Below, one piece after another: positions 7,663 through 15,669 of a DNA stretch of 22,641 nt. The notes beneath the pieces are model-generated. The model did not search any database. It saw nothing but the letters and a program-made list of their open reading frames with translations, and was not told the origin of the DNA. The DNA is from an uncultured Clostridia bacterium (lineage in GTDB: Bacteria > Bacillota > Clostridia > TANB77 > CAG-465). Both the position numbers and the translations under genes were made by a program. Position 1 is the stretch's first letter. Each line of letters begins with the position of its first letter. The stretch covers positions 1-22,641 of the forward strand of contig CAKOYF010000020.1 in the NCBI GenBank assembly GCA_934130595.1, read 5' to 3'.

Positions 7663-8010
7663 ATGGCAAGAGTTAAAGGAGCTGTTACAACAAGAGCTAG
7701 ACATAAAAAAGTTCTTAAAAGAGCAAAAGGATATTTTGGAGCAAAATCTATAAGATTCAGAATGGCTAACCAAGCTGTTATGAAATCTGGAAATTATGCA
7801 TATGTAGGAAGAAAACAAAAGAAAAGAAACTTCAGACAATTATGGATTGCTAGAATTAACGCTGGTGCTAGAATGTGTGGAACAACATATTCTAAATTAA
7901 TGAACGATTTAAAAGCTGCAAATGTAACAATTAATAGAAAAATGTTAGCTGAAATGGCAGCTAATGATATGACTGGATTTAAAGCATTAGTAGAAAAAGT
8001 ACAAAAATAA
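7663..8010 (+). CDS. rplT: 50S ribosomal protein L20
   Basis: Early 23S-rRNA-binding assembly protein and, in Bacillus, the repressor of its own operon through the leader RNA. The 115-residue protein begins MARVKGAVTTRARHKKVLKR and continues with KGYFGAKSIRFR, QKKRNFRQLWIARINAGAR and YSKLMNDL, all typical. The ATG follows AAAGGAGAG. The gap to efp is only 19 bases with no terminator, so efp is read in the same transcript. The leader at 6731-6862 is the likely feedback target. Confidence 0.97.
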   Translation: MARVKGAVTTRARHKKVLKRAKGYFGAKSIRFRMANQAVMKSGNYAYVGRKQKKRNFRQLWIARINAGARMCGTTYSKLMNDLKAANVTINRKMLAEMAANDMTGFKALVEKVQK

Positions 8011-8029
8011 TTAAATTGAGGAGGTAATT

Positions 8030-8584
8030 ATGTTAGCAGGAGAAATAAGAAAAGGTGCTACATTCGAATTTGAAGGAAATGTATATAAAGTTGTAGACTT
8101 TATGCACGTTAAACCAGGTAAAGGTTCTGCATTCGTTAGAACTACATTAAAAAATGTAATAACAGGTAAAAACCTAGACAGAACATTTAACCCAACAGAA
8201 AAACTTGAAGATGCACAAGTTGACGTTGCAGAAATGCAATACTTATATAAAGATGGAGACAACTATGTTTTCATGGATACAACAACTTATGAACAAACTG
8301 AATTAAAAGAAGATCAAATTTCTGATACATTACCATACTTAAAGGACAACATGCTTGTAAAAGTATTATCATACAAAGGTAATATATTTGGTGTTGAACC
8401 ACCTACTTTTGTTGAATTAGAAGTAACTTATACAGAACCAGGAATCAAAGGTTCAACTGCAACAGGAACTACTAAACCAGCAACAGTTGAAACAGGAGCA
8501 ACATTCCAAGTACCAATATTTGTAGAAATTGGTGACAGAATTAGAATTGATACTAGAACAGCATCATACATGGAAAGATGCTAA
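8030..8584 (+). CDS. efp: Elongation factor P
   Basis: EF-P rescues ribosomes stalled at consecutive prolines. Its 184 residues match the usual three-barrel length. The loop HVKPGKGSAFVRT places the modifiable lysine at K31 (K32 in Bacillus subtilis numbering), and the C-terminal domain has the IGDRIRIDTRTASYMER ending. The ATG follows GAGGAGG. It is the last gene of the infC operon here; in many Firmicutes efp lies elsewhere, near peptidase or acetyl-CoA carboxylase genes. A strong terminator follows at 8591. Confidence 0.96.
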   Translation: MLAGEIRKGATFEFEGNVYKVVDFMHVKPGKGSAFVRTTLKNVITGKNLDRTFNPTEKLEDAQVDVAEMQYLYKDGDNYVFMDTTTYEQTELKEDQISDTLPYLKDNMLVKVLSYKGNIFGVEPPTFVELEVTYTEPGIKGSTATGTTKPATVETGATFQVPIFVEIGDRIRIDTRTASYMERC

Positions 8585-8590
8585 TTGCTT

Positions 8591-8628
8591 AAAAAAGCTA
8601 ATAACTATAAAGTTATTAGTTTTTTTTT
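8591..8628 (+). terminator. Terminator of the infC-rpmI-rplT-efp operon
   Basis: CTAATAACT (8598-8606) pairs with AGTTATTAG (8611-8619) around a four-base loop. A-rich sequence precedes it and a T9 tract (8620-8628) follows. The broken phosphoglycerate mutase sequence begins only six bases later. Confidence 0.9.
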
Positions 8629-8633
8629 CGTTA

Positions 8634-8971
8634 TATGATGTTAGACCACCTGAAATTAAAGAAGATGATGAAAGATACCCAGGTAATGATCCAAAATACA
8701 AAGATTTAAAGAAAGAAGAATTACCTAAAACTTATTAGACACAATAAAAAGAGTTGTAGAATACTGGAATTCAGATATAAAACCAGAAGTAGAAAAAGGT
8801 AAAAATGTAATAATAGCAGCTCATGGAAATAGTCTAAGAGGATTAATAAAATACTTAGATAATGTAAGTGATGAAGATATAATAAAACTAGAAATTCAAA
8901 CAGGAAATCCAATTTGTTATGAATTAGGTAATAATTTAAAACCAATAAGACACTATTATGTTAAAGACTAA
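8634..8971 (+). pseudogene. gpmA: Broken C-terminal part of 2,3-bisphosphoglycerate-dependent phosphoglycerate mutase
   Basis: Two reading frames together give the second half of a GpmA-type mutase. Frame one, from 8634, reads YDVRPPEIKEDDERYPG then NDPKYKDLKKEELPKT and stops at 8736-8738. A second frame from 8738 reads DTIKRVVEYWNSDIKPE, then VIIAAHGNSLRGLIKYLDN, then TGNPICYELGNN and PIRHYYVKD, stopping at 8969-8971. In Escherichia coli GpmA these correspond roughly to residues 120-236. The first half with the catalytic RHG histidine is missing, and about seven bases were lost at the junction (five bases where four codons are expected). No start codon or ribosome site serves it. Identification is from remembered family sequence, but the second-histidine motif is clear. 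Confidence 0.9.
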
Positions 8972-8982
8972 TAATATAATAA

Positions 8983-9015
8983 AAAAGCCAGATTGTTTTT
9001 TACAATTTGGCTTTT
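8983..9015. terminator. Bidirectional terminator between the gpmA remnant and the minus-strand gene
   Basis: AAAAGCCAGATTGT (8983-8996) pairs with ACAATTTGGCTTTT (9002-9015) around a five-base loop, with one G-U pair. A tracts before and T tracts after allow function on both strands. It ends the minus-strand gene whose stop lies at 9020. Confidence 0.85.
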
Positions 9016-9019
9016 AATT

Positions 9020-9784
9020 TTACTTATTTATATTTTTTATTATTATTGTATATGAGCTATTACCTCTATATGCACCAGTTTCCGGATCAAAGTCATCTTC
9101 ACTATCAAAACAGAAAGCAGTAAGTTTTATATCTGATGTAATTTTGTATGTATCTACATCTCCTACAAGTTTTGCAGATGAGCAAATTGTATAGTCATAC
9201 ATTACATCTTGAGTAATATGATAATATGGTTTACCAGGTACTAAGTTTATATCATCATATAAGAAAAACATTACTTTAGGGAACATTAAATAAGCATCAT
9301 CTGGATTTAGTATGTTTTGACTTACTTTTTCTCCATCTTCCAATTCAAAAGATATATTGTATCCTATTCTACAATTTGATGCGTTAGGATATTCATTTAT
9401 ATACTCTTTCCACATTGTATCAAAGTTTGAATTTGGAATTACTTCTTCTTGGGAAGGAATAGCATAAAATAGTCCCATTACATTTTCTGGTGACCAATCA
9501 CAAGAATATGTATCTGTTAATACTAAGTTATTGCCTTTTTGAACATAGATTCCAAGTTTAACCATATTTTCATCTATATATTCTGGTTCAGTAGCTGTTT
9601 CTTCAACATCATCTTTAGGAGTATCAGGAGTTTCTTCTACTGGTGAATATTTTTTCCCCCATGTACTAAAAATGACTGGCTTGTTATTTCTCATCATATT
9701 TTGATCTATACAAAATAGACTAGCAAAGACTCCAAAAAGTATAAAAAATATTATTAGAGATAACAATACTAACTTTCTTTTCAT
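9020..9784 (-). CDS. Membrane-anchored extracellular protein of unknown function (254 aa)
   Basis: I do not recognise the family. The protein has a short basic start (MKRK), one hydrophobic segment at about residues 5-26, then an acidic Pro/Thr/Glu-rich linker (about 49-68), and a globular region with many aromatic and acidic residues, including repeated Asp/Tyr stretches and four cysteines spread over it. This suggests a protein anchored by its N-terminus and exposed outside the membrane. The cysteine at the end of the hydrophobic segment (SLFC) does not make a good lipobox. The ATG has a strong GGAGGAG site 5 bases upstream. It is a single-gene minus-strand unit against the general gene direction, flanked by a bidirectional terminator and the miaB promoter. 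Confidence 0.8.
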   Translation of the reverse strand: MKRKLVLLSLIIFFILFGVFASLFCIDQNMMRNNKPVIFSTWGKKYSPVEETPDTPKDDVEETATEPEYIDENMVKLGIYVQKGNNLVLTDTYSCDWSPENVMGLFYAIPSQEEVIPNSNFDTMWKEYINEYPNASNCRIGYNISFELEDGEKVSQNILNPDDAYLMFPKVMFFLYDDINLVPGKPYYHITQDVMYDYTICSSAKLVGDVDTYKITSDIKLTAFCFDSEDDFDPETGAYRGNSSYTIIIKNINK

Positions 9785-9881
9785 AGCATCTCCTCCAATA
9801 TGATTGTATCATAAAACATATAAAAAATAAAATACAAAAATTATCGAGTTTTAAATTATGTATACTTAAATTCTTTTTTTC

Positions 9882-9910
9882 TTGAAATTTTAATGTAAAT
9901 AATGTATAAT
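9882..9910 (+). promoter_or_regulatory. Sigma-A promoter of miaB
   Basis: TTGAAA (9882-9887), 17-base spacer, TATAAT (9905-9910), about 10 bases before the AAAGGAG ribosome site. It sits in the divergent gap between the minus-strand gene and miaB. Confidence 0.8.
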
Positions 9911-9934
9911 ACTAATGTTTAAAGGAGAAAAATA

Positions 9935-11311
9935 ATGAAATTTGTAAATAGTTATAAAGATAAAATGCAAAAATATAATAAAGAGCATCATCTAAAATAT
10001 TATATAGATACAATGGGTTGTCAAATGAACGAAAATGATTCATTAAAGTATGCAGCAATACTTGAATCAATGGGATTTGAAAAAGGAGAAGAAGATAATT
10101 CTAACCTATATTTATTTAACACTTGTTGTGTAAGAGAAAATGCAGAAAATACACTTTTTGGAAGACTAGGAATGTTAAAGAAAAGAAAATTAAATAACGA
10201 AGAAGTGTATATAGCTATTGTAGGATGTATGACACAACAAAAACATATAATAGAAAAGATAAAACAATCATACAGATTTGTAGATATTGTTTTAGGAACT
10301 AGTTGTATGTCAATATTCCCAGAAAAATTATATAACGTTGTAATAAATCATCAAAGAAAAATTGAATATATAGATGTTAGTAATGCACTAGAAGAGGAAG
10401 TACCAATTAAGTACGAAGATAAATATAAAGCTAGTGTTAGTATAACTTATGGATGCAATAATTTCTGTACATATTGTATAGTTCCATATGTTAGAGGAAG
10501 AGAAAGAAGCAGAAGACCAGAAGATATAATAGCAGATATTAAAAGACTAGCACAAGATGGATATAAAGAAATAATGTTATTAGGTCAAAATGTTAATTCA
10601 TATGGTAATGATTTTACAGGAGATTTAAAAGAATATAATTTTGCTAAATTACTACAGGATGTTGAAAAAATAGACGGAATTGAGATAATACGTTTTGTTT
10701 CACCACATCCAAAGGATTTTAAAGATGATGTAATTGAAGTAATAAAAAATTCATCTAAAATAGCAAGACAAATACATTTACCACTTCAATCTGGAAATAC
10801 TGAAATTTTAAAGAAAATGAACAGAAAATACACTAAAGAACAATATTTAGAGTTAGCTGAAAAGTTAAAGAAAATACCAGATATATCATTATCTACAGAT
10901 ATAATAGTTGGATTTCCTAATGAAACAGAAGAGCAATTTAAAGATACTCTAGATGTTGTAAATAAGGTTCAATTTGATCAAATATATATGTTTATATATT
11001 CTCCAAGAGAAGGTACAGTTGCTGCTAAAATGGAAGATGATGTATCATATGACGAAAAAGTAGATAGACTTGAAAGATTAAAAAGCTTATATGAAGAGAC
11101 TTTACCTAAATTAAATGAGAGAATGATTGGCAAAACATATAAAGTTTTAGTTGAAGGAAAAAGTAAGACAAATGATAAAATGTACACTGGAAGAAGTTCT
11201 CAAAACAAAGTAGTTGTTTTTGAAGCTGAAGAAAGTGATGTAGGAAAGGTCGTAAATATAAAAATTGATAGTGAGCATTTATGGTACTTAAAAGGTACAA
11301 TAGTTAGATAG
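9935..11311 (+). CDS. miaB: tRNA-2-methylthio-N6-dimethylallyladenosine synthase MiaB
   Basis: Radical-SAM methylthiotransferase that converts i6A37 to ms2i6A37 in tRNAs reading UNN codons. The 458 residues fit the family. The N-terminal domain has DTMGCQMNE (C29), TCCVREN and VGCMTQQ, supplying the three cysteines of the auxiliary 4Fe-4S cluster. The radical-SAM motif YGCNNFCTYC gives C174, C178 and C181. GRERSRRP and LLGQNVNSYG are typical of MiaB rather than MtaB or RimO. A TRAM RNA-binding domain ends the protein. It has its own promoter and terminator, whereas mutS often follows miaB in relatives. Confidence 0.96.
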   Translation: MKFVNSYKDKMQKYNKEHHLKYYIDTMGCQMNENDSLKYAAILESMGFEKGEEDNSNLYLFNTCCVRENAENTLFGRLGMLKKRKLNNEEVYIAIVGCMTQQKHIIEKIKQSYRFVDIVLGTSCMSIFPEKLYNVVINHQRKIEYIDVSNALEEEVPIKYEDKYKASVSITYGCNNFCTYCIVPYVRGRERSRRPEDIIADIKRLAQDGYKEIMLLGQNVNSYGNDFTGDLKEYNFAKLLQDVEKIDGIEIIRFVSPHPKDFKDDVIEVIKNSSKIARQIHLPLQSGNTEILKKMNRKYTKEQYLELAEKLKKIPDISLSTDIIVGFPNETEEQFKDTLDVVNKVQFDQIYMFIYSPREGTVAAKMEDDVSYDEKVDRLERLKSLYEETLPKLNERMIGKTYKVLVEGKSKTNDKMYTGRSSQNKVVVFEAEESDVGKVVNIKIDSEHLWYLKGTIVR

Positions 11312-11347
11312 AAAAAAGATTAGAACAGAAATGTTCTAATTTTTTTT
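11312..11347 (+). terminator. Terminator of miaB
   Basis: ATTAGAACA (11319-11327) pairs perfectly with TGTTCTAAT (11332-11340) around a GAAA loop (a GNRA-type tetraloop), with A-rich sequence before it and an unbroken T7 after it. Confidence 0.92.
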
Positions 11348-11392
11348 GAATAAAATTAAGTATATTAAATATAATTTATTGAGGTAAAATAT

Positions 11393-12409
11393 ATGGATAA
11401 TATACAATCATTTAGATATACAAAAGAAGAAATATCAAATATGTTTAAAGATGATTTAAAAAATCATTACATGAAAAGAAGTAATAACGAGATAGTAAGT
11501 GTAGGAACTGCAATTGAAAATAGAGAAGAAAATATAGATTTAGATAAGAAAGAAAGTAAAAAGGTAAATAAGCTTGCATATAAAATAATAAAGAAAACTG
11601 TTGGAGCACTTGCAAGTATTGCTTGTGTTTTAGCATATAATTATTTTCCTGATGCTATAAAGCAAAATGAAATATGTATATGGATAAAACAAGAATATAA
11701 TAAAAATTATTCTAAAGCACAAGTATTAGAAAATATTGAGGAGTGTGGTAAAAAAGCATATTATAAAATGGAAGATGTAATACCACAAAATGTAGCACAA
11801 AACATTATAGAAAAATATGTAAATAATATAAAACCAGCTATAGTTAATTTTAATTTTTCAAAATTACTAGAAAACAAAAGTATAGATAATACAGTAAGTG
11901 TTTTTAATGAAGATGAAATATCGTTTCAAACGGATGAATTAACATTAGCTCAAGAAGATTTATCAACAAGCAGTGAAATAAGTTTAATGGATATGGATAG
12001 ACAAGAAATTGCATCTAAGAATATAAGTATTAAATTACCAGTAAATGGTACTGTAACTTCTATATATGGAGCAAGAGAAGAAGTATTCAAAAATGTTGGA
12101 TATCATACAGGCGTAGATATTGCAAATGTATTAAATACGCCGGTTGCAAGTGCTACAGACGGAGTTGTTGTTAAGGCTGAGTCAATGGATAAATACTATG
12201 GAAACAATATAGAAATAGAAAAAGATGGGGTTATATTTAAATATGCACACTTAAATAAAATAAATGTTAGTGAAGGGCAAAGTATAAATCAAGGAGATAT
12301 TATTGGACTTATGGGATCTACTGGTGCTTCAACTGGGTCTCATTTGCATTTTGAAATAAAAATACATAATAGAACAGTTGATCCTGAATTACTTATAAAG
12401 ATAAGGTAG
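11393..12409 (+). CDS. Membrane-anchored LytM/M23 peptidase-domain protein, SpoIVFA-like
   Basis: The 338-residue protein has a charged cytoplasmic N-terminus (about 1-62), one membrane segment (about 65-86), a long low-complexity linker, and a C-terminal LytM/M23 domain (about 218-335). The zinc-site residues look complete: H238 and D242 in HTGVD, H286 in YAHLN, and H317-L-H319 in HLHFE. Position directly upstream of an M50 protease suggests SpoIVFA, the scaffold and inhibitor of SpoIVFB during sporulation. Bacillus SpoIVFA is shorter and, as I recall, degenerate at the metal site, so a SpoIIQ-like or active endopeptidase role is also possible. The start has a GAGGTAA site. Seven bases separate it from the next gene. 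Confidence 0.85.
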   Translation: MDNIQSFRYTKEEISNMFKDDLKNHYMKRSNNEIVSVGTAIENREENIDLDKKESKKVNKLAYKIIKKTVGALASIACVLAYNYFPDAIKQNEICIWIKQEYNKNYSKAQVLENIEECGKKAYYKMEDVIPQNVAQNIIEKYVNNIKPAIVNFNFSKLLENKSIDNTVSVFNEDEISFQTDELTLAQEDLSTSSEISLMDMDRQEIASKNISIKLPVNGTVTSIYGAREEVFKNVGYHTGVDIANVLNTPVASATDGVVVKAESMDKYYGNNIEIEKDGVIFKYAHLNKINVSEGQSINQGDIIGLMGSTGASTGSHLHFEIKIHNRTVDPELLIKIR

Positions 12410-12416
12410 ACAGCAA

Positions 12417-12986
12417 TTGAAGACAAAAATTAACAATATTTTAATAGAAATTGAAGATTTGTTTATTATTATATTGATTTCTTTTTTCTTTTCTGATAAA
12501 ATCAAAGTGTTTTTGACATCGTACTATGTGTGCTACATGTTTATTTTATTTCATGAATGTGCACACATTATATTTGCGATGCTTTTTGGTAAAAAAATAG
12601 AAAAGATAAAATTATCTATTGCAGGCGTATGTGTAAAATTTAATAATAACAAAGAATTAGAAATAGTAAAGAATTTAATAATATATATAGCTGGACCTTT
12701 GTCTAATATATGTTTAGCAATTATGTTTTATAATATAAAATTTGTATTTGAAATTAATATTTTTCTGGCATTGCTTAATTTAATGCCAATATATCCGCTA
12801 GACGGATATAATATACTTAAGTTATTTCTTGGATATAATAAAATCCAGAAAGTCGAATATATATTTTTTTGTTTACTTTTTTTAATCTCAATTTTTATTT
12901 TTATAGAGACTTTTAATCTGTCTTTGTTTATATTTTTTATGTATGTTATGTTAATAAAATACGTCTCTAAAAATCGCGTAAAATAG
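12417..12986 (+). CDS. Site-2-type M50 membrane metalloprotease, SpoIVFB-like, TTG start
   Basis: Very hydrophobic 189-residue protein with about five or six membrane segments. It carries the M50 zinc motif H46-E47-C-A-H50 and the second metal motif in LMPIYPLDG (D129). In Bacillus, SpoIVFB cleaves pro-sigma-K in the mother cell, held by SpoIVFA. Here the protein stops after the membrane core, and the C-terminal CBS domain of Bacillus SpoIVFB (about 288 residues) is absent. No ATG suits the start. A TTG at 12417 follows AAGG by about 10 bases and overlaps nothing, seven bases after the previous stop, so the pair is probably cotranslated. Another M50 substrate is possible; the spoIV assignment rests on the neighbour. 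Confidence 0.85.
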   Translation: MKTKINNILIEIEDLFIIILISFFFSDKIKVFLTSYYVCYMFILFHECAHIIFAMLFGKKIEKIKLSIAGVCVKFNNNKELEIVKNLIIYIAGPLSNICLAIMFYNIKFVFEINIFLALLNLMPIYPLDGYNILKLFLGYNKIQKVEYIFFCLLFLISIFIFIETFNLSLFIFFMYVMLIKYVSKNRVK

Positions 12987-13065
12987 CAAAAAATAGGGGA
13001 AAAACTTGTGTTTTAAAAGAATTACAAAAAGGTTGCATAAATATTACAAATTTTCCCTAAAACGC

Positions 13066-13094
13066 TTGATTTTTTTAGCAAAAGATAGTATCAT
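13066..13094 (+). promoter_or_regulatory. Sigma-A promoter of ftsA-ftsZ
   Basis: TTGATT (13066-13071), 17-base spacer, TATCAT (13089-13094). The gap 12987-13124 also contains an imperfect inverted repeat (TAGGGGAAAA at 12994-13003 against TTTTCCCTA at 13051-13059), which I do not interpret. No terminator is visible after the M50 gene. Confidence 0.65.
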
Positions 13095-13124
13095 ATAGGT
13101 AGCTCAAATTTGGAGGTGTAAGAT

Positions 13125-14393
13125 GTGGCTATAGGTGATATCATCGTAGGGCTAGATATTGGCGTTTCCAAAGTAAGTTGTGTTATAGGACAAGTCAATA
13201 AATTTAGCGAGATTGAAGTCATTGGATATGGCCTCTCAAACAACTCAGGTATAAAACGTGGACAAATACTAGATTATGAAAGAGTGGGCCAGTCAATTAA
13301 AGACGCAGTAAATTCAGCTGAACAAATTTCGGAGCTTTCAGTAAATTCAGCCTATGTTAATATTAAAGGGATGAATGTACGAATTGAGAAGGTTGTTATG
13401 GAATCTGAGGTCGAAAGACCAAATGATGGTATGACAGTTAATGATATTTATAATTTATATACTAAGATTCAAATATCAACAAGATTAGAACGAGATGAAC
13501 AAATAATAGATATTTTACCGTCGGCATATGTGGTAAATGGTAGAATATATAAAGATGAACCTATAGGTGCTTTTTGTAAAACTTTTCAAATGGAAGTTGA
13601 GGTAGTTATAGCAAGAGGTGACTATATTGAAGGCGTTCAAAAAGCATTAAGATATGCTAATTTGAAAATTGATGGTTTGATCTTAGAAACACTTGCTACA
13701 TCAAATATAATTTTAATGCCGGAAGAAAAACAAAATGGCGTTTTAATGTTAGATATTGGCGGTGGACATACAGATATATCAGTATATAAGAAGGATAAAC
13801 TAGAATTCTATACAACACTTCCTGTTGGAGGAGATCATATAACAAATGATATTTCTTTAACATTTAATATAAGTACTGATGAAGCGGAGAAATTAAAAAG
13901 ACAGTATAATTTAGCTTTAGTTTCAATGATAACAAATAATCATGAAGTAAAGTTAACATCAAAAGCTGGAGCATCTAATGACGTAATAAAATGTAGTGAA
14001 ATTGTACAAGTAATTGAAGCAAGAATAAAAGAAGTATACCAATTAGTGCGCAGAATGCTTCAAGAAAAGGGCATGATTACTGGAATAAGTACTGTTGTAT
14101 TAACAGGACAAGGTATAAGTAATATAGTTGGCGCAGAAGAGCTTGCCAAACGTACTTTAAAAATTAATAATGTTAGAGTATGCAGTCCAAAATTAATTAA
14201 TGTTATTAAGCCACAACATACAACTGTGTATGGTATGGTTAGATATATATCTGGTTTAGGGCTAAGTAAACATGTAAATAGTGATGTTCAAATAGTTACT
14301 GAACCTACATTTAAAGATAAGGTTTTTGAAGTAGTAGAAAATTTAAAAGAAAAGGTCTTTTTTGGAAAAAGAAAAAGCAAAAAGAAGTTTTAA
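13125..14393 (+). CDS. ftsA: Cell division protein FtsA, GTG start
   Basis: Actin-like ATPase that tethers FtsZ filaments to the membrane. The 422-residue protein begins with the nucleotide-binding GLDIGVSKVSCVIG segment, has the phosphate-2 motif LDIGGGHTDI, and ends with a basic amphipathic region (VFEVVENLKEKVFFGKRK) fitting the membrane-targeting helix. The GTG at 13125 lies 8 bases after GGAGG. An out-of-frame ATG at 13123 overlaps it (ATGTG) and would give a three-codon peptide ending at TAG. The gap to ftsZ is 27 bases with no terminator, so they form an operon. Confidence 0.95.
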   Translation: MAIGDIIVGLDIGVSKVSCVIGQVNKFSEIEVIGYGLSNNSGIKRGQILDYERVGQSIKDAVNSAEQISELSVNSAYVNIKGMNVRIEKVVMESEVERPNDGMTVNDIYNLYTKIQISTRLERDEQIIDILPSAYVVNGRIYKDEPIGAFCKTFQMEVEVVIARGDYIEGVQKALRYANLKIDGLILETLATSNIILMPEEKQNGVLMLDIGGGHTDISVYKKDKLEFYTTLPVGGDHITNDISLTFNISTDEAEKLKRQYNLALVSMITNNHEVKLTSKAGASNDVIKCSEIVQVIEARIKEVYQLVRRMLQEKGMITGISTVVLTGQGISNIVGAEELAKRTLKINNVRVCSPKLINVIKPQHTTVYGMVRYISGLGLSKHVNSDVQIVTEPTFKDKVFEVVENLKEKVFFGKRKSKKKF

Positions 14394-14420
14394 ATTATAG
14401 ATTTTAAGGGGGAATAAATA

Positions 14421-15629
14421 ATGGAAAACGAAAATCAAGCAGGAATGGCGACAATTAAGGTTGTTGGCGTTGGAGGTGCTGGTAATAACGGAGTAAATAG
14501 AATGGTAGAAAACGGTTTAAAGAGCGTTGAATTCATCTCTGTTAATACTGATAGACAACAACTAAATGTTTCTAAAGCAAATAAGAAAATTCAAATAGGT
14601 GAAAAATTAACTAGAGGTCTTGGAGCAGGAGCAAATCCAGAAGTTGGAAAATGCAGTGCAGAAGAATCTAAGACAGAAATAGCAGAAGCTTTAAAAGGTG
14701 CAGATATGGTATTTGTAACTGCCGGAATGGGTGGCGGAACTGGTACAGGTGCTGCTCCAATAGTTGCAGAAGTTTCTAAAGAAATGGGAATTCTTACAGT
14801 TGGTGTTGTTACAAAACCATTCCCATTTGAAGGAAAAAGAAGAATGATGCAAGCAGAAGCTGGAATAGAAGAATTAAGACAAAATGTAGATACTTTAATA
14901 ATAATACCAAATGAAAAATTACTACAAGTTGTAGAAAAACAAACTTCAATTATGGATGCATTTAAGATGTCTGATGATGTTTTAAGACAAGGTGTACAAG
15001 GAATTTCAGATTTAATAACAATTCCTGGTCTTGTAAACTTAGACTTTGCAGATGTTAAAACAATAATGCTAGATGCAGGCGTTGCACATATTGGTATTGG
15101 TAGAGCATCTGGAGAACACAGAGCACAAGAAGCTGCTCGTCAAGCAATACATAGTCCATTACTTGAAACTTCTATTGAAGGTGCTGGTGGCGTATTATTA
15201 AACGTAACTGGTGGTAAAGATCTATGCTTACTAGAAATTAGCGAAGCTGCAGATTTAGTTCAAAAATCTGTTGACGCTGATGCAAACATTATATTTGGTG
15301 CTGTAATAGATGAAAACCTAGAAAATGAAATTGTAATTACTGTAATTGCTACAGGATTTACAAAAACAGCATTCCAAGATTTAAAACTAGATAGTATTGT
15401 TGGAGAAGCTTTAAAAAATGCTACAGTATCACAAAATACTCAACCACAACAAACTAATAGTTTTTCAGATTTAGGATCATTATCTGGTATGTCTTCACAA
15501 ATGCCAAAAAATAATATGGGTAATAACTCAAGTTCAATCAGTTCTGCAAGAACTAATATTTCTTCAAGCAACGAGTATAAAATGGTAGATTTAGATATTC
15601 CTCCATTTTTAAGAAGAAATAAAGAATAG
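14421..15629 (+). CDS. ftsZ: Cell division protein FtsZ
   Basis: Tubulin-like GTPase that forms the division ring and, in sporulation, the polar septum. The 402 residues include VVGVGGAGNNGVNRM, the tubulin signature GGGTGTGAAP, and NTDRQQL. A variable linker rich in Ser/Asn/Gln (about 335-385) precedes the C-terminal peptide DLDIPPFLRRNK, the docking site for FtsA and other partners. The ATG follows AAGGGGG. The gene ends at a strong terminator that separates it from spoIIGA. FtsA just upstream is its membrane tether. Confidence 0.98.
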   Translation: MENENQAGMATIKVVGVGGAGNNGVNRMVENGLKSVEFISVNTDRQQLNVSKANKKIQIGEKLTRGLGAGANPEVGKCSAEESKTEIAEALKGADMVFVTAGMGGGTGTGAAPIVAEVSKEMGILTVGVVTKPFPFEGKRRMMQAEAGIEELRQNVDTLIIIPNEKLLQVVEKQTSIMDAFKMSDDVLRQGVQGISDLITIPGLVNLDFADVKTIMLDAGVAHIGIGRASGEHRAQEAARQAIHSPLLETSIEGAGGVLLNVTGGKDLCLLEISEAADLVQKSVDADANIIFGAVIDENLENEIVITVIATGFTKTAFQDLKLDSIVGEALKNATVSQNTQPQQTNSFSDLGSLSGMSSQMPKNNMGNNSSSISSARTNISSSNEYKMVDLDIPPFLRRNKE

Positions 15630-15669
15630 AATAAAATCCCCATATAAAAAATCTATAGAAAAATATATT

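Noticed and set aside
7408..7839. 143-codon minus-strand open frame across rpmI and rplT
   Set aside because: It is antisense to two certain ribosomal protein genes, and the Ser/Phe/Cys-rich translation is the mirror of Lys/Arg-rich coding sequence.
8529..8633. Open frame running from within efp into the gpmA remnant as a fused gene
   Set aside because: The first part is an out-of-frame shadow of efp and the terminator lies inside it; only the part after 8634 resembles GpmA.
9803..9811. Extended -10-like TGATACAAT on the minus strand before the 254-residue protein gene
   Set aside because: No matching -35 at proper spacing, and the start would fall on the ribosome site.
11346..11375. TTGAAT-18-TATAAT as the promoter of the LytM-domain gene
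   Set aside because: It starts inside the miaB terminator T tract, and the predicted transcript start falls within the ribosome site; possible but not supportable.
12994..13059. Imperfect inverted repeat TAGGGGAAAA/TTTTCCCTA upstream of ftsA as operator or terminator
   Set aside because: It has one bulged base, a loop of nearly 50 bases and no T tract in the right place; left uninterpreted.
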